From JAFGVL01 sp964546015 (lineage in GTDB: Bacteria > Bacteroidota > Bacteroidia > Bacteroidales > Paludibacteraceae): a stretch of DNA of 64,000 bases. Below the pieces are notes generated by a model. It made no database searches. It saw only the letters and a program-made list of their open reading frames with translations, and was not told where the DNA came from. Every line of letters starts with the position of its first letter. Position 1 is the stretch's first letter. Below, piece after piece: positions 8,915-17,776 of the stretch. The stretch is from positions 118,796 to 182,795 of the forward strand of contig CAZJHO010000006.1 in the NCBI GenBank assembly GCA_964546015.1. Reading direction: 5' to 3'. The position numbers and the translations under genes were made by a program.

Positions 8915-9982
8915 ATGAAGAAGCATAATTTCAACGCCGGACCTTCTGTATTGCCTCAATTTACAATCGAAAATACCGCAAAAGCGATTCTTGATTTTGA
9001 CGGAATAGGCATGTCGATCATGGAGATAAGCCACCGTTCAAAAGAATTTCAATCGGTAATGGATAAAGCTGAAGCTTTATTTGCCGAATTGTTGGATATT
9101 CCAGCCGGTTATAAAGTATTGTTTTTAGGAGGAGGTGCCAGCTTGCAATTCTGTATGGTTCCGTTTAACTTGTTAGAGAAAAAAGCAGCTTACCTTAATA
9201 CCGGAACCTGGGCTAGCAAAGCGTTGAAAGAAGCTAAATTTTTTGGCGAAGTAGTTGAAGTAGCTTCTTCTAAAAGTGCAAATTTCAATTTCATACCTAA
9301 AGATTATACCATCCCAACTGATGCGGATTATTTCCATATTACTACCAATAATACTATTTTTGGAACAGAAATTCGTAAGGATATAGATTCTCCGGTACCA
9401 TTAGTAGCAGATATGTCTTCGGATATTTTCTCTCGTCCGGTTGATGTTTCAAAATATGGTTTGATTTATGGTGGAGCGCAGAAAAACTTGGCTCCTGCCG
9501 GTGTAGCTTTTGTTGTAGTTAAGGAAAACTTGCTGGGAAAAGTATCTCGTCCGATTCCAACCATGTTGGATTACCGTACACATGTTAGCGAAGGTTCGAT
9601 GTTTAATACTCCTCCGGTTGTTCCTGTTTATGCTGCACTTCAAACATTAAAATGGATGAAAAATTTAGGCGGGTTAAAGGTGATGGAAAAGATGAACATT
9701 GAGAAAGCTGAATTGTTATATAATGAGATTGATCGCAATAAATTATTTAAAGGTACAGCTGTGGTTGAAGATCGTTCTATTATGAATATTTGTTTTGTAA
9801 TGAATGAAGAATACCAAGAATTGGAAGATTCTTTTGGCAAATTTGCCGCCGAAAGAGGTATGGTAGGAATCAAAGGACACCGTTCGGTAGGAGGTTTTCG
9901 TGCATCAACTTACAATGCGTTGTCAAAAGAAAGCGTGCAAGCTTTGGTTGATTGTATGAAAGAATTTGAAGCGAAACACTAA
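8915..9982 (+). CDS. serC: Phosphoserine aminotransferase
   Basis: This class V PLP aminotransferase converts 3-phosphohydroxypyruvate to phosphoserine (serine synthesis) and also serves pyridoxal phosphate synthesis. It has 355 aa, the normal length. It opens with the family N-terminus HNFNAGPSVLP. Other marks are the phosphate-cup loop GGGASLQF (about residues 71-78), the aspartate of VADMSSDIFSRP and the PLP-lysine motif YGGAQKNLAPAG. The C-terminal GHRSVGGFRASTYNA contains substrate-binding arginine and histidine. It is transcribed alone from the promoter at 8837-8867 and ends at a strong hairpin. serA, a common partner, does not follow. Confidence 0.96.
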   Translation: MKKHNFNAGPSVLPQFTIENTAKAILDFDGIGMSIMEISHRSKEFQSVMDKAEALFAELLDIPAGYKVLFLGGGASLQFCMVPFNLLEKKAAYLNTGTWASKALKEAKFFGEVVEVASSKSANFNFIPKDYTIPTDADYFHITTNNTIFGTEIRKDIDSPVPLVADMSSDIFSRPVDVSKYGLIYGGAQKNLAPAGVAFVVVKENLLGKVSRPIPTMLDYRTHVSEGSMFNTPPVVPVYAALQTLKWMKNLGGLKVMEKMNIEKAELLYNEIDRNKLFKGTAVVEDRSIMNICFVMNEEYQELEDSFGKFAAERGMVGIKGHRSVGGFRASTYNALSKESVQALVDCMKEFEAKH

Positions 9983-10000
9983 TACTTAACACACATATAA

Positions 10001-10037
10001 ATAAGAAAAGCCGGCTTTTTAGGTCGGCTTTTCTTAT
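10001..10037. terminator. Bidirectional terminator between serC and menD
   Basis: A perfect 13-bp stem, ATAAGAAAAGCCG with CGGCTTTTCTTAT, closes an 11-nt loop. It lies between convergent serC and menD, and its A/T-rich outer arms supply U-rich tails in both directions. Confidence 0.85.
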
Positions 10038-10082
10038 TATGGGGAGTTGTAATTTTTATTGATTTGTTTTTTTTCAATCAAA

Positions 10083-11759
10083 TTATTCCTCCATGGATTT
10101 AAAATAATTTTTAAGAATCTCTCCGTTTTGGATACCAATTGTTCGTATTTCCATTAGTTGAGGTTTGTCATTATTGGTAAAAAATTTGGGCAAAGCAGAT
10201 TGCAGTTCTTTTTCATTTTCGCAACAATAGTAATCAAGGTTAAAGCAAGCTGCAAGATGCTTGCATGAGAGATTTTGTGATACTTCGAGATATGAGCTCA
10301 TTTCTTCTTCCGTAGCTTCAGAAACAAATCGGAATATTCCGCCACCGCCGTTATTAATAACGATAATTTTAAAATTAGCAGGCAAATAGTTGTTCCAAAG
10401 TGCGTTTGAATCATAAAAAAAGCTTAAGTCGCCTGTTATAAGCAATGTCGGTTTTTTGCTCACGAAAGCGGCGCCTGCTGCAGTGCTGGTACACCCATCT
10501 ATTCCGTTAGTGCCACGGTTAGCAAAAAACGAAATTTTATCATTATATCGATCGAATAGTTGAGCATAACGAACCGGAGAGCTATTGGCTAATTGCACCA
10601 TTGTTTTTGCCGGAATATTTTTGTTAAGTAATGAAAATATTTTTAGATCACTCCAACTACAGTTATCTATAAAGGTTTGATGGCGTTTTTGAGCGATTTC
10701 TTTTTGTACTAACCAATTTTTTCTGAAGTCGGATTCTTTTGCATTGATAAGAATGCAATTTATTTGTGTTAAAAAATCATACGGATCGGCGTTAATAGCT
10801 TTGGTCAGGCATTGGTAAGTATCCGGAAAATCATTTATGCGAGAAATATGCCAATGTTCTTTCGGCGGATTTTTTCGTAAAAAAGACTTGATATTTTTCG
10901 AAATAACTTGTCCTCCAAATGTGATAAGAATTTCCGGTGCAAAAGCCCTTTTTTTATTATCGGGAATAGTTGCTAATGTACGGTCTATGCAATTGATACA
11001 GTTTTCTTCACAGCAATTGGAAGTTGTTTCGATAAGTACAATCGTGTCTGGCATGGCAGCAAAAATGGTTTCGCAATCTGAACCGATAGCTTGCCCGACT
11101 AATATCATTTTTTTTTCATACTTTTTCCATAACTCGACACACTCCGAGTCGATTTCTTTTGGCATGACAAACGGTTGTTTTAGTTGTTTAATCAGTTTTG
11201 CATTACTTTCTAGATTTTTTTGCCTTCCATAAAGCGGTTCGTTAAGTGGTACATTAATATGCACCGGACGAAGCTGATTTTTACAAATATCAAAAGCTTG
11301 ACTTACTTTTCGTATAATTAGTCGTTCGTCATCAAAAGAATTGATTTCATTTGGCAGTGTGCATGAAAATCCTATATAATTCTCGTAAATATTATTTTGT
11401 CTGATAGTTTGTCCGTCAGCTTGATCTATCCATTCTTCCGGACGATCAGCGGTAATGGCAACAAGCGGAATATTTTGGTAGTAGGCTTCGGCAATAGCAG
11501 GCGCATAATTTAATACGGCTGTTCCGCTTGTACATACCAATCCAACGGGGCGTTGCAGTTGTTGTGCTATACCTAACGCAAAGAAAGCAGCACTGCGCTC
11601 ATCCACAATCGTAATAATGCGTATTTTCTTACTTGCTCTTAATGAAAACAATAAAGGGGCATTACGCGATCCTGGCGAAACGACCACTTCTTGTAAGCCT
11701 GCATCTATGCAAAGTTTTACTAATATGTTTACTGTTTTTTTATCGGAAAAAAGGCTCAT
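10083..11759 (-). CDS. menD: SEPHCHC synthase (menaquinone biosynthesis MenD)
   Basis: This thiamine-diphosphate enzyme joins 2-oxoglutarate and isochorismate to form SEPHCHC, the first committed step of menaquinone synthesis. It has 558 aa, full length. The N-terminal domain shows VVSPGSRNAPLLF and the helix DERSAAFFALGIA, which carries the cofactor-activating glutamate. The C-terminal domain has GTNGIDGCTSTAAGAA and the ThDP-Mg motif running from GDLSFF to NNGGGGIF. menF, menB and menC, usually clustered with menD, are not adjacent. The gene stands alone, with a -7 element at 11783-11790. Confidence 0.95.
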   Translation of the reverse strand: MSLFSDKKTVNILVKLCIDAGLQEVVVSPGSRNAPLLFSLRASKKIRIITIVDERSAAFFALGIAQQLQRPVGLVCTSGTAVLNYAPAIAEAYYQNIPLVAITADRPEEWIDQADGQTIRQNNIYENYIGFSCTLPNEINSFDDERLIIRKVSQAFDICKNQLRPVHINVPLNEPLYGRQKNLESNAKLIKQLKQPFVMPKEIDSECVELWKKYEKKMILVGQAIGSDCETIFAAMPDTIVLIETTSNCCEENCINCIDRTLATIPDNKKRAFAPEILITFGGQVISKNIKSFLRKNPPKEHWHISRINDFPDTYQCLTKAINADPYDFLTQINCILINAKESDFRKNWLVQKEIAQKRHQTFIDNCSWSDLKIFSLLNKNIPAKTMVQLANSSPVRYAQLFDRYNDKISFFANRGTNGIDGCTSTAAGAAFVSKKPTLLITGDLSFFYDSNALWNNYLPANFKIIVINNGGGGIFRFVSEATEEEMSSYLEVSQNLSCKHLAACFNLDYYCCENEKELQSALPKFFTNNDKPQLMEIRTIGIQNGEILKNYFKSMEE

Positions 11760-11782
11760 GAATATTCTTTTTAGTTATTTTA

Positions 11783-11790
11783 CAAAGATA
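11783..11790 (-). promoter_or_regulatory. -7 promoter element for menD
   Basis: The minus strand reads TATCTTTG (TAnnTTTG), 24 bp before the menD ATG. Confidence 0.5.
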
Positions 11791-11828
11791 TTCATTTGTA
11801 CTGATAGCTGCATTTTATCTTACTGTTT

Positions 11829-14210
11829 TTAAAAATCGAGGAATATCCGGCAGCGTAAGTTCCATGTCACATCTCGTGGTTGAGTTATTTGAGACATTTC
11901 CATAATATATTCTATTGCCAATAATTTAAATAAGTTACAAATACCTCCTCCAATCCATAGGTATGGTTCTTCTAAGGGTTTTACATATGAAGGTAGATCT
12001 GTAAGCATGAGTTGTTTGTCCGACAAGCGACCTGTTGCTATTTTTAACGAAATGATTTCTCGCAGATTTAGTTTTTTTATTAAAGGAATATGATTGAAAA
12101 TAAATCCGTTAGTGATAAACTGACTTTCTAAATTAGCGTATGTGTCGGATGCGTATTGTTGGGTCGAGGACATATAGTAGTTGAATTCCTGCATACCATA
12201 ATTTTCAATGCCACTGTATATTTCGAGTAGAGGAAAAGGTACTTTGCCAAAAATACAACCTGCTTGTAATGAATAATTAAGTTTACCCACTGTTCCCAGC
12301 ATGATAGTGTGTTTCCCTACTAAATGTAATTTCAAGTAATAATCGGAATAGTCGTCCATAAAATATTTGCCTCCTTCGACAGCAAAATGAATTACCGGTC
12401 GATAATTATTTATAAAGATGCGATGGAAAAAGTTATCAATAAAATGTTCTTTGTGGGCAAATCGAAAATCCAATGTTAAGCGATAATCTCTAATTAAACT
12501 GTAGTGTGTATCTCCGGATTGATAAGTGACAAAGTTATTCGGTAAATAACGGGTACCGGTTAGTATGCTTTGTGTGTTAAAATCGTTGAACCATTGTTTA
12601 TTATAAAATAATTTCCCTATTTGTCGGCGATTGTACATACTACTGAACTCATGAAAAAAGAATGAAGTAATATCAGCAATACCATTGCTAACGGAGTTTT
12701 CATAATTTAATTCATCGTGAAAGTCAAAGTCGGTTTGATAATAATTGTCATCGAATTTAACACCAATAACTTCATATTTTTCTTTTTTAAATCGATATTG
12801 AATTTCTCCTCCGAATTTCCAGATATTATCAGCAAATCCATATGAAATGGAGGGACCGATAGTGAAATTCTTGAATAATTTCTTACTGGTTCGTCCGCTG
12901 AGTGTGATATGTGTTCCTTCGGCTTTATTCGTACCGCTCGCTAAAAGTATGGGACCCCAATCAATGTAGCCGAGATTCAGATAATTATTCATCAAAACAT
13001 TGCTTATCTCATTAAAAATTCGTGATGCTTTGGTTTTGCCGAGATTGTCCAATGTAGCTGAAAAATCACTGCTGTACAACTCTGCCTTAAAAGGCATCGG
13101 TTTTGGTAACTCTTTTTCTTTAGAATCCGCGATCATTAAATTTCGGGTAATAAAAAACGAGTTGGAGGAGCGCTTGTCTGCTTGTGAAATCAGTTGAGCT
13201 CCTATGACAAGTTGTTGATTTTCCAATGCCCACTTGCCGTCTTTATATGGAGTAAAAGTTTGCTCTATCGAAAATTCTTCAATAAAGTTAAGATTGGCAG
13301 ATGGTAGAATCATTGCCGATATTCTTTTGATGGAGCAGGAAGCTGAATCTATGACCATTTCTCCTTTAAATAAGAGATTTTTATCGTTTTGAGGTCTGAA
13401 CCGGACAGTGTATTGCTTGCCGGACTCAGTATATGTGCTGTCTATTATTGTGAAGCGATAGTATGAAGCAGACGAATTAGCTAAAGGGCTTAAAAAATTC
13501 TTTCCAAAAAGTAACAGATACGGTTCGTAAAAATTTAGTTCAGTCGGAAATCTGGCAATTAATTCGGCAATTGCTTTGCTATGTTCGGGTATAATACTTT
13601 TTTGGTCAAAATTTAACAGAACTTTTTCTTTATTTATAATTTGATAAGTTTCAGTACTCATATAGATTGGCAGCAGGAGAGAAGTGTCTTTTTGTGCCAT
13701 AATCATGTTACGGCGCAACTCACCGAACATTTTGCTATTAACAATCTTTTGGGATAATTGTTTGAGAGAGGCATTGCTTTCAGCTGTAATTACAGGTATA
13801 TAATTTTCAAAGTTATTATAATTGTTGTCTTTTCTATTTTCACGGACACGCTCCATCAAACTTTTGATATTGGGACCTAAAATGACAAATTCCGGTAGTT
13901 GTTTTAGATCCTCCACTAAAGCAATATCCAATCCTATATTTTGACCAGGTTTTATTTTTATTTGTTGTGTTTTATACCCGAGCATCGACACTATTAGTTT
14001 TTCTTGCGGGTATCGGCTTTGTAACAGAAAAAACCCTTCTTCATTGGTTGTAGTAGCGATAGTGGTGTTCTCAAAATATACGACAGCACCTGAGATAGGT
14101 TCTTTATCGCCTTTATCTACCACTTGTCCGGCAACAATGATTTCGCGCTGAGCATAAACAGACAAAGCGAGGAACATAAAGAAGATACTATTTAAAAGTC
14201 GTTTGGGCAT
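11829..14210 (-). CDS. DUF5686 outer-membrane protein with carboxypeptidase-regulatory-like N-terminus
   Basis: A 793-residue protein from ATG 14210 (a TTG nine bases upstream is ignored). Residues 1-20 are a signal peptide ending near SVYAQ. Residues 24-105 form a carboxypeptidase-D-regulatory-like beta-sandwich (VAGQVVDKGDKEPISGAVVYF). The rest matches the DUF5686 pattern, with beta-strand-rich segments and the C-terminal residue Phe (CRIFLDF) expected of an outer-membrane barrel. Its function is unknown. Family members are predicted surface barrels without a TonB plug. It is the last gene of the run purD > GT > MetH reactivation domain > DUF5686, with a 21-bp gap from the preceding stop. 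Confidence 0.83.
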   Translation of the reverse strand: MPKRLLNSIFFMFLALSVYAQREIIVAGQVVDKGDKEPISGAVVYFENTTIATTTNEEGFFLLQSRYPQEKLIVSMLGYKTQQIKIKPGQNIGLDIALVEDLKQLPEFVILGPNIKSLMERVRENRKDNNYNNFENYIPVITAESNASLKQLSQKIVNSKMFGELRRNMIMAQKDTSLLLPIYMSTETYQIINKEKVLLNFDQKSIIPEHSKAIAELIARFPTELNFYEPYLLLFGKNFLSPLANSSASYYRFTIIDSTYTESGKQYTVRFRPQNDKNLLFKGEMVIDSASCSIKRISAMILPSANLNFIEEFSIEQTFTPYKDGKWALENQQLVIGAQLISQADKRSSNSFFITRNLMIADSKEKELPKPMPFKAELYSSDFSATLDNLGKTKASRIFNEISNVLMNNYLNLGYIDWGPILLASGTNKAEGTHITLSGRTSKKLFKNFTIGPSISYGFADNIWKFGGEIQYRFKKEKYEVIGVKFDDNYYQTDFDFHDELNYENSVSNGIADITSFFFHEFSSMYNRRQIGKLFYNKQWFNDFNTQSILTGTRYLPNNFVTYQSGDTHYSLIRDYRLTLDFRFAHKEHFIDNFFHRIFINNYRPVIHFAVEGGKYFMDDYSDYYLKLHLVGKHTIMLGTVGKLNYSLQAGCIFGKVPFPLLEIYSGIENYGMQEFNYYMSSTQQYASDTYANLESQFITNGFIFNHIPLIKKLNLREIISLKIATGRLSDKQLMLTDLPSYVKPLEEPYLWIGGGICNLFKLLAIEYIMEMSQITQPRDVTWNLRCRIFLDF

Positions 14211-14231
14211 TATTACCAATTCAACCTAATT

Positions 14232-15182
14232 TTAATTAATACTGCTAATTAGCCATTTGCGCATTTCTTGTATTGTTCTCTTCCTAAATTTTGCATAATC
14301 TTCGAGTTGTTCCGGAGATATTTTTCCAACAGAAAAATAGCGGGACTTAGGATGTGCTATTACTATTCCACACACGGAAGCATTCGGTTGCATAGCTCCG
14401 TTTTCGGTTAATGTTATATTTATTTTATCCAATGGTAAAATAGGTTGTAGATCAAAAATAACCGACTGGTCGGGTAACGATGGATAACCTATAGCCGGTC
14501 GAATTCCGGTATATTTCATCTTGAGCATATCATCAATACTACAGTTTTCATCAGAAGCATATCCCCAGTAATATTTGCGTATTTGCTCGTGTACCCATTC
14601 GGCAGCAGCTTCGGCAAGTCGGTCTGCGATCGATTTGGTTAGTAAAGCCGAGTAGCTGTCATTTTGTTTTTCGAAGTGTTCGATGAGCTTGTCCGTTCCG
14701 TGAATTGTGACAGCGAAAGTTCCGGCATAATCCTTTACGGGGGATATAAAATCGCAAAGTGAGAGATAAAATCTATTTCGATTAGGTGTTTGTTGGCGTA
14801 GGGTAGGGAGGTATATTTCTTTATTGTCATAATAGAAAACAATCCCTTCATCCTTGCTTTTGGCTGTAAATAAACCGATAATTGCCTGAGCGTAAAGTGA
14901 TTTTTCTTTTCGGAAAGATTGTAATAAATGCAATGCGTCTTTGTAAAGTTGTAAAGCTTCTTTGGCTTTGGCTCTTTTTTCGATTGAAAATTGTTGTAAC
15001 CATGTCGTTTCACAACTGCCGCAATCACAAATAGCGGTGTTTATATTGTCATATTTTCCGGTAAGTTTCCATGTAGAGAAGAAAAAACGCCAATCAATAT
15101 ACGGCACAAGTGTTTCTAACGAAATATTGTCAAGTATATGTAATCCTAACTGTTTGGGTACTATGGGAGTATAAGACGACAT
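14232..15182 (-). CDS. Stand-alone MetH reactivation (SAM-binding) domain protein
   Basis: A 316-aa protein equivalent to the C-terminal domain of cobalamin-dependent methionine synthase, which binds S-adenosylmethionine and remethylates oxidised cob(II)alamin. Visible signatures are VPYIDWRFFFSTWKLTGKY near the N-terminus, VHEQIRKYYWGYASDENCS, the SAM-binding RPAIGYPSLPDQS, and ENGAMQPNASVCGIVIAHPKSRYF. The domain is covalently part of MetH in E. coli. Here it is a separate gene, so the main MetH polypeptide (homocysteine, folate and B12 domains) should be elsewhere in the genome. A CDCGSC cysteine cluster near residue 52 is not part of the classical domain. There is a 12-bp gap to the glycosyltransferase upstream. 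Confidence 0.85.
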   Translation of the reverse strand: MSSYTPIVPKQLGLHILDNISLETLVPYIDWRFFFSTWKLTGKYDNINTAICDCGSCETTWLQQFSIEKRAKAKEALQLYKDALHLLQSFRKEKSLYAQAIIGLFTAKSKDEGIVFYYDNKEIYLPTLRQQTPNRNRFYLSLCDFISPVKDYAGTFAVTIHGTDKLIEHFEKQNDSYSALLTKSIADRLAEAAAEWVHEQIRKYYWGYASDENCSIDDMLKMKYTGIRPAIGYPSLPDQSVIFDLQPILPLDKINITLTENGAMQPNASVCGIVIAHPKSRYFSVGKISPEQLEDYAKFRKRTIQEMRKWLISSIN

Positions 15183-15194
15183 TTTCTGCGTAAT

Positions 15195-16316
15195 TTATTT
15201 TGTAAGAGATAAAACAGCATTGGTCATGCTCGACCATAGAAAGCGTTTTTTCTCTTCTTTTACACCTTGTTCAAAATTTTCTTTTCTGTTATTCTCAAAA
15301 AAATCTACTAAAGCGTTGGCAACTTCGGTTACATCAGGTTCCACCACATAACCGGCTTTCCCGTCAGGAACAATTTCGGCTAATCCTCCTACATTGGTTA
15401 CCAACATAGGTTTTTCGAAATGATAAGCAATCTGGCTTATACCACTTTGTGTTGCTGAAAGATAAGGTTGTACAACAATATCTGCGGCTGAGAACCAAAC
15501 CCGTACTTCGCGATCGGGAATGTATTCATCACAAATTAAAACATGTTCCGTCAGGTTGTTTTCTCTGATAATTTCCAAATAATATTCCGGTGATTCGTAG
15601 AACTCACCGGCAATTAACAGTTTTACGGGGTATTTATGCAGTTGCTCATCGGCAAAAGCTTTGAGTAATAATTCCAGACCTTTGTAGGCGCGAATCAGTC
15701 CAAAAAACAAAATATAGCGGTATTCGTTTTCCAATCCTAATTCGGATAATGCTTCTTCGCGATTCATCATTGTTCCGAAATGGTCGTATATTGGGTGTGG
15801 AGAAAATGTTTTCGGCGTATTTTTTTTATCCATTAAATTGATGTCGTTCAGTACTGCTTTGGACATAGCCGAGAATCCATCCATCGAAGCAACAAAATAA
15901 CAAGGGAAAACACGATCGAGCACCGTTTTTTCGTGTGGAATAAGGTTGTGTACAAGTGCTACTCGTTTGGTGTCTTTACCAATTACACGCGCAATACTGC
16001 CGAAACATGGCGCCATGAACGACATCCAATAGCAAAATATGGCGACATCGAATCGCTCTTTTTTTATTCTTCGACCGACTTTTATCCAATTAAAAGGATT
16101 GATTGAGTTAATACAACGAACAATTTTTAAGCCTTCGGGTGCAGGTTCGTCTGTGTATTGTGTTTTTCCGGGAAATAAAAAGTTTGGATATTGCAGTGTA
16201 AATGTGTAAATAGTCACATCGTGCCCTTCGGCAACAAATTCTTTTGCCAATCGCTCGTTAAATGCAGATAATCCTCCCCGAAAAGGATGTGCTGTGCCTA
16301 TGATTGCTATTTTCAT
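15195..16316 (-). CDS. Glycosyltransferase family 4 (GT-B fold)
   Basis: A 373-aa retaining glycosyltransferase. The N-terminal Rossmann half begins MKIAIIGTAHPFRGGLSAFNERLA, with the glycine-rich acceptor loop. The C-terminal donor half starts at about residue 200 (YILFFGLIRAYKGLELLLKAF) and ends with PYLSATQSGISQIAYHFEKPMLVTNVGGLAEIV, the nucleotide-sugar-binding region. There is no signal peptide or membrane helix, so it acts at the inner face of the cytoplasmic membrane. The acceptor cannot be deduced. No other polysaccharide gene is next to it, which argues against a capsule cluster. Confidence 0.85.
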   Translation of the reverse strand: MKIAIIGTAHPFRGGLSAFNERLAKEFVAEGHDVTIYTFTLQYPNFLFPGKTQYTDEPAPEGLKIVRCINSINPFNWIKVGRRIKKERFDVAIFCYWMSFMAPCFGSIARVIGKDTKRVALVHNLIPHEKTVLDRVFPCYFVASMDGFSAMSKAVLNDINLMDKKNTPKTFSPHPIYDHFGTMMNREEALSELGLENEYRYILFFGLIRAYKGLELLLKAFADEQLHKYPVKLLIAGEFYESPEYYLEIIRENNLTEHVLICDEYIPDREVRVWFSAADIVVQPYLSATQSGISQIAYHFEKPMLVTNVGGLAEIVPDGKAGYVVEPDVTEVANALVDFFENNRKENFEQGVKEEKKRFLWSSMTNAVLSLTK

Positions 16317-16333
16317 GTTATTTAGGAATGAAG

Positions 16334-16375
16334 AATGAGAGATGAGTGTAGTTTACTCACTCCTCATCTCTCATT
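16334..16375. repeat. 13-bp inverted repeat in the purD-glycosyltransferase spacer
   Basis: AATGAGAGATGAG at 16334-16346 is repeated exactly in reverse complement at 16363-16375, with further GAGTG/CACTC pairing inside. It has no U-tract, so it is not a typical terminator. It resembles the stutter-word spacers seen elsewhere in the window. Confidence 0.7.
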
Positions 16376-16379
16376 TCTA

Positions 16380-17648
16380 TTATAAGTCAAACCCGATATC
16401 AGAACGGAAATATTTTTTATCGTATGTAATGATTTGCGCGTTAGCAAACGATTGCGCCAAGGCTTCTTCTTTCGTATTGCCGTATGAGCTGACTGCGATA
16501 ACACGACCTCCATTGCTAAGTATCTTGCCGTCTTTTTCGGTCGTTCCGGCATGGAAAACCACACTGTTTTGCACTTTATCCAATCCTGTAATTACTTTCC
16601 CTTTTTCGTAATCTTCCGGATATCCGCCCGAAACAAGCATAACAGTAACAGCAAAACGAGGATCGATTATTAATGATTTTTCATTTAGATTTCCTTGTGC
16701 TACACCTTCAAATAGATCGACCAAGTCGGATTGAATGCGTAGCATAACTACTTCGGTTTCCGGATCGCCCATGCGTGCGTTGTATTCGATAGTGTAAGGC
16801 TCGCCATCTACATTTATCAGTCCGAAAAATATAAATCCTTTGTAATCGATATTTTCAACTTTTAGTCCGTTTACTGTAGGTTTGATGATTCGTTCTTCTA
16901 CTTTTTGCATAAATGCATCATCGGCAAATTTCACCGGTGAAACGGCTCCCATACCTCCGGTATTGAGACCTTTGTCACCTTCGCCAACGCGTTTGTAGTC
17001 TTTCGCTACAGGTAGAATTTTATAATTTTCGCCATCGGTTATAACAAAAACAGAGCATTCGATACCTGATAAAAATTCTTCAATAACTACCGTACTGCTT
17101 GCTTTACCGAATTTTCCGTGTAACATATCTTTCAGTTCATCAGCAGCTTCTTGTAAATCGTCAATAATAAGTACTCCTTTGCCGGCAGCCAGTCCGTCGG
17201 CTTTCAACACATAAGGTGCTTTTAGAATTTTCAGAAATTCAATACCATCATTCAGATTCTCCGAAGTAATGCTTTTGTAGCGGGCAGTAGGGATATTATG
17301 GCGAAACATGAATTGTTTGGAGAAATCTTTGCTACCCTCTAATCTTGCACCCGATTTCGAGGGACCGATAACCGGAATATGTTTTAATGATTCTTCATTT
17401 TGAAAAAAATCGTACACTCCTTTTACTAACGGATCTTCTGGACCAACTACTACCATATCGATTTGTTTCTCGATGGCAATTTTCTTCAGCGATTCAAAAT
17501 CATCAGCAGCAACGGGCAAATTAGTGCCGACTGAACTTGTTCCGGCATTTCCGGGAGCGATATACAGATTTTTTACTTTAGAGCTTTGGGTTATTTTCCA
17601 TGCAAGAGCGTGTTCGCGCCCACCCGAACCAAGAAGAAGTATATTCAT
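16380..17648 (-). CDS. purD: Phosphoribosylamine-glycine ligase
   Basis: This ATP-grasp enzyme joins phosphoribosylamine and glycine in the second step of purine synthesis. It has 422 aa from ATG 17648, where the family N-terminus MNILLLGSGGREHALAWKI begins. A possible upstream start would place nine extra residues over the promoter. Other signatures are VGPEDPLVKGV, KADGLAAGKGVLI (ATP-grasp glycine loop), NTGGMGAVSP, and EYNARMGDPETEVVM (metal site). It is the first gene of a four-gene minus-strand run. The other three members have no link to purines. Confidence 0.97.
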   Translation of the reverse strand: MNILLLGSGGREHALAWKITQSSKVKNLYIAPGNAGTSSVGTNLPVAADDFESLKKIAIEKQIDMVVVGPEDPLVKGVYDFFQNEESLKHIPVIGPSKSGARLEGSKDFSKQFMFRHNIPTARYKSITSENLNDGIEFLKILKAPYVLKADGLAAGKGVLIIDDLQEAADELKDMLHGKFGKASSTVVIEEFLSGIECSVFVITDGENYKILPVAKDYKRVGEGDKGLNTGGMGAVSPVKFADDAFMQKVEERIIKPTVNGLKVENIDYKGFIFFGLINVDGEPYTIEYNARMGDPETEVVMLRIQSDLVDLFEGVAQGNLNEKSLIIDPRFAVTVMLVSGGYPEDYEKGKVITGLDKVQNSVVFHAGTTEKDGKILSNGGRVIAVSSYGNTKEEALAQSFANAQIITYDKKYFRSDIGFDL

Positions 17649-17672
17649 ATAAACGATTTTGAAATTTTTTTG

Positions 17673-17680
17673 CAAAGGTA
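17673..17680 (-). promoter_or_regulatory. -7 promoter element for purD
   Basis: The minus strand reads TACCTTTG (TAnnTTTG), 25 bp before the chosen purD ATG, identical to the serC and tRNA-Leu -7 elements. Confidence 0.55.
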
Positions 17681-17776
17681 AAAAAAATAGCTAAAGTAGG
17701 GAATCTAAAAGACAATGAACAATAAATGCAAGCCTTTAAAACTTGCATCTATATTTGTTTTGATTTATATGGAATT

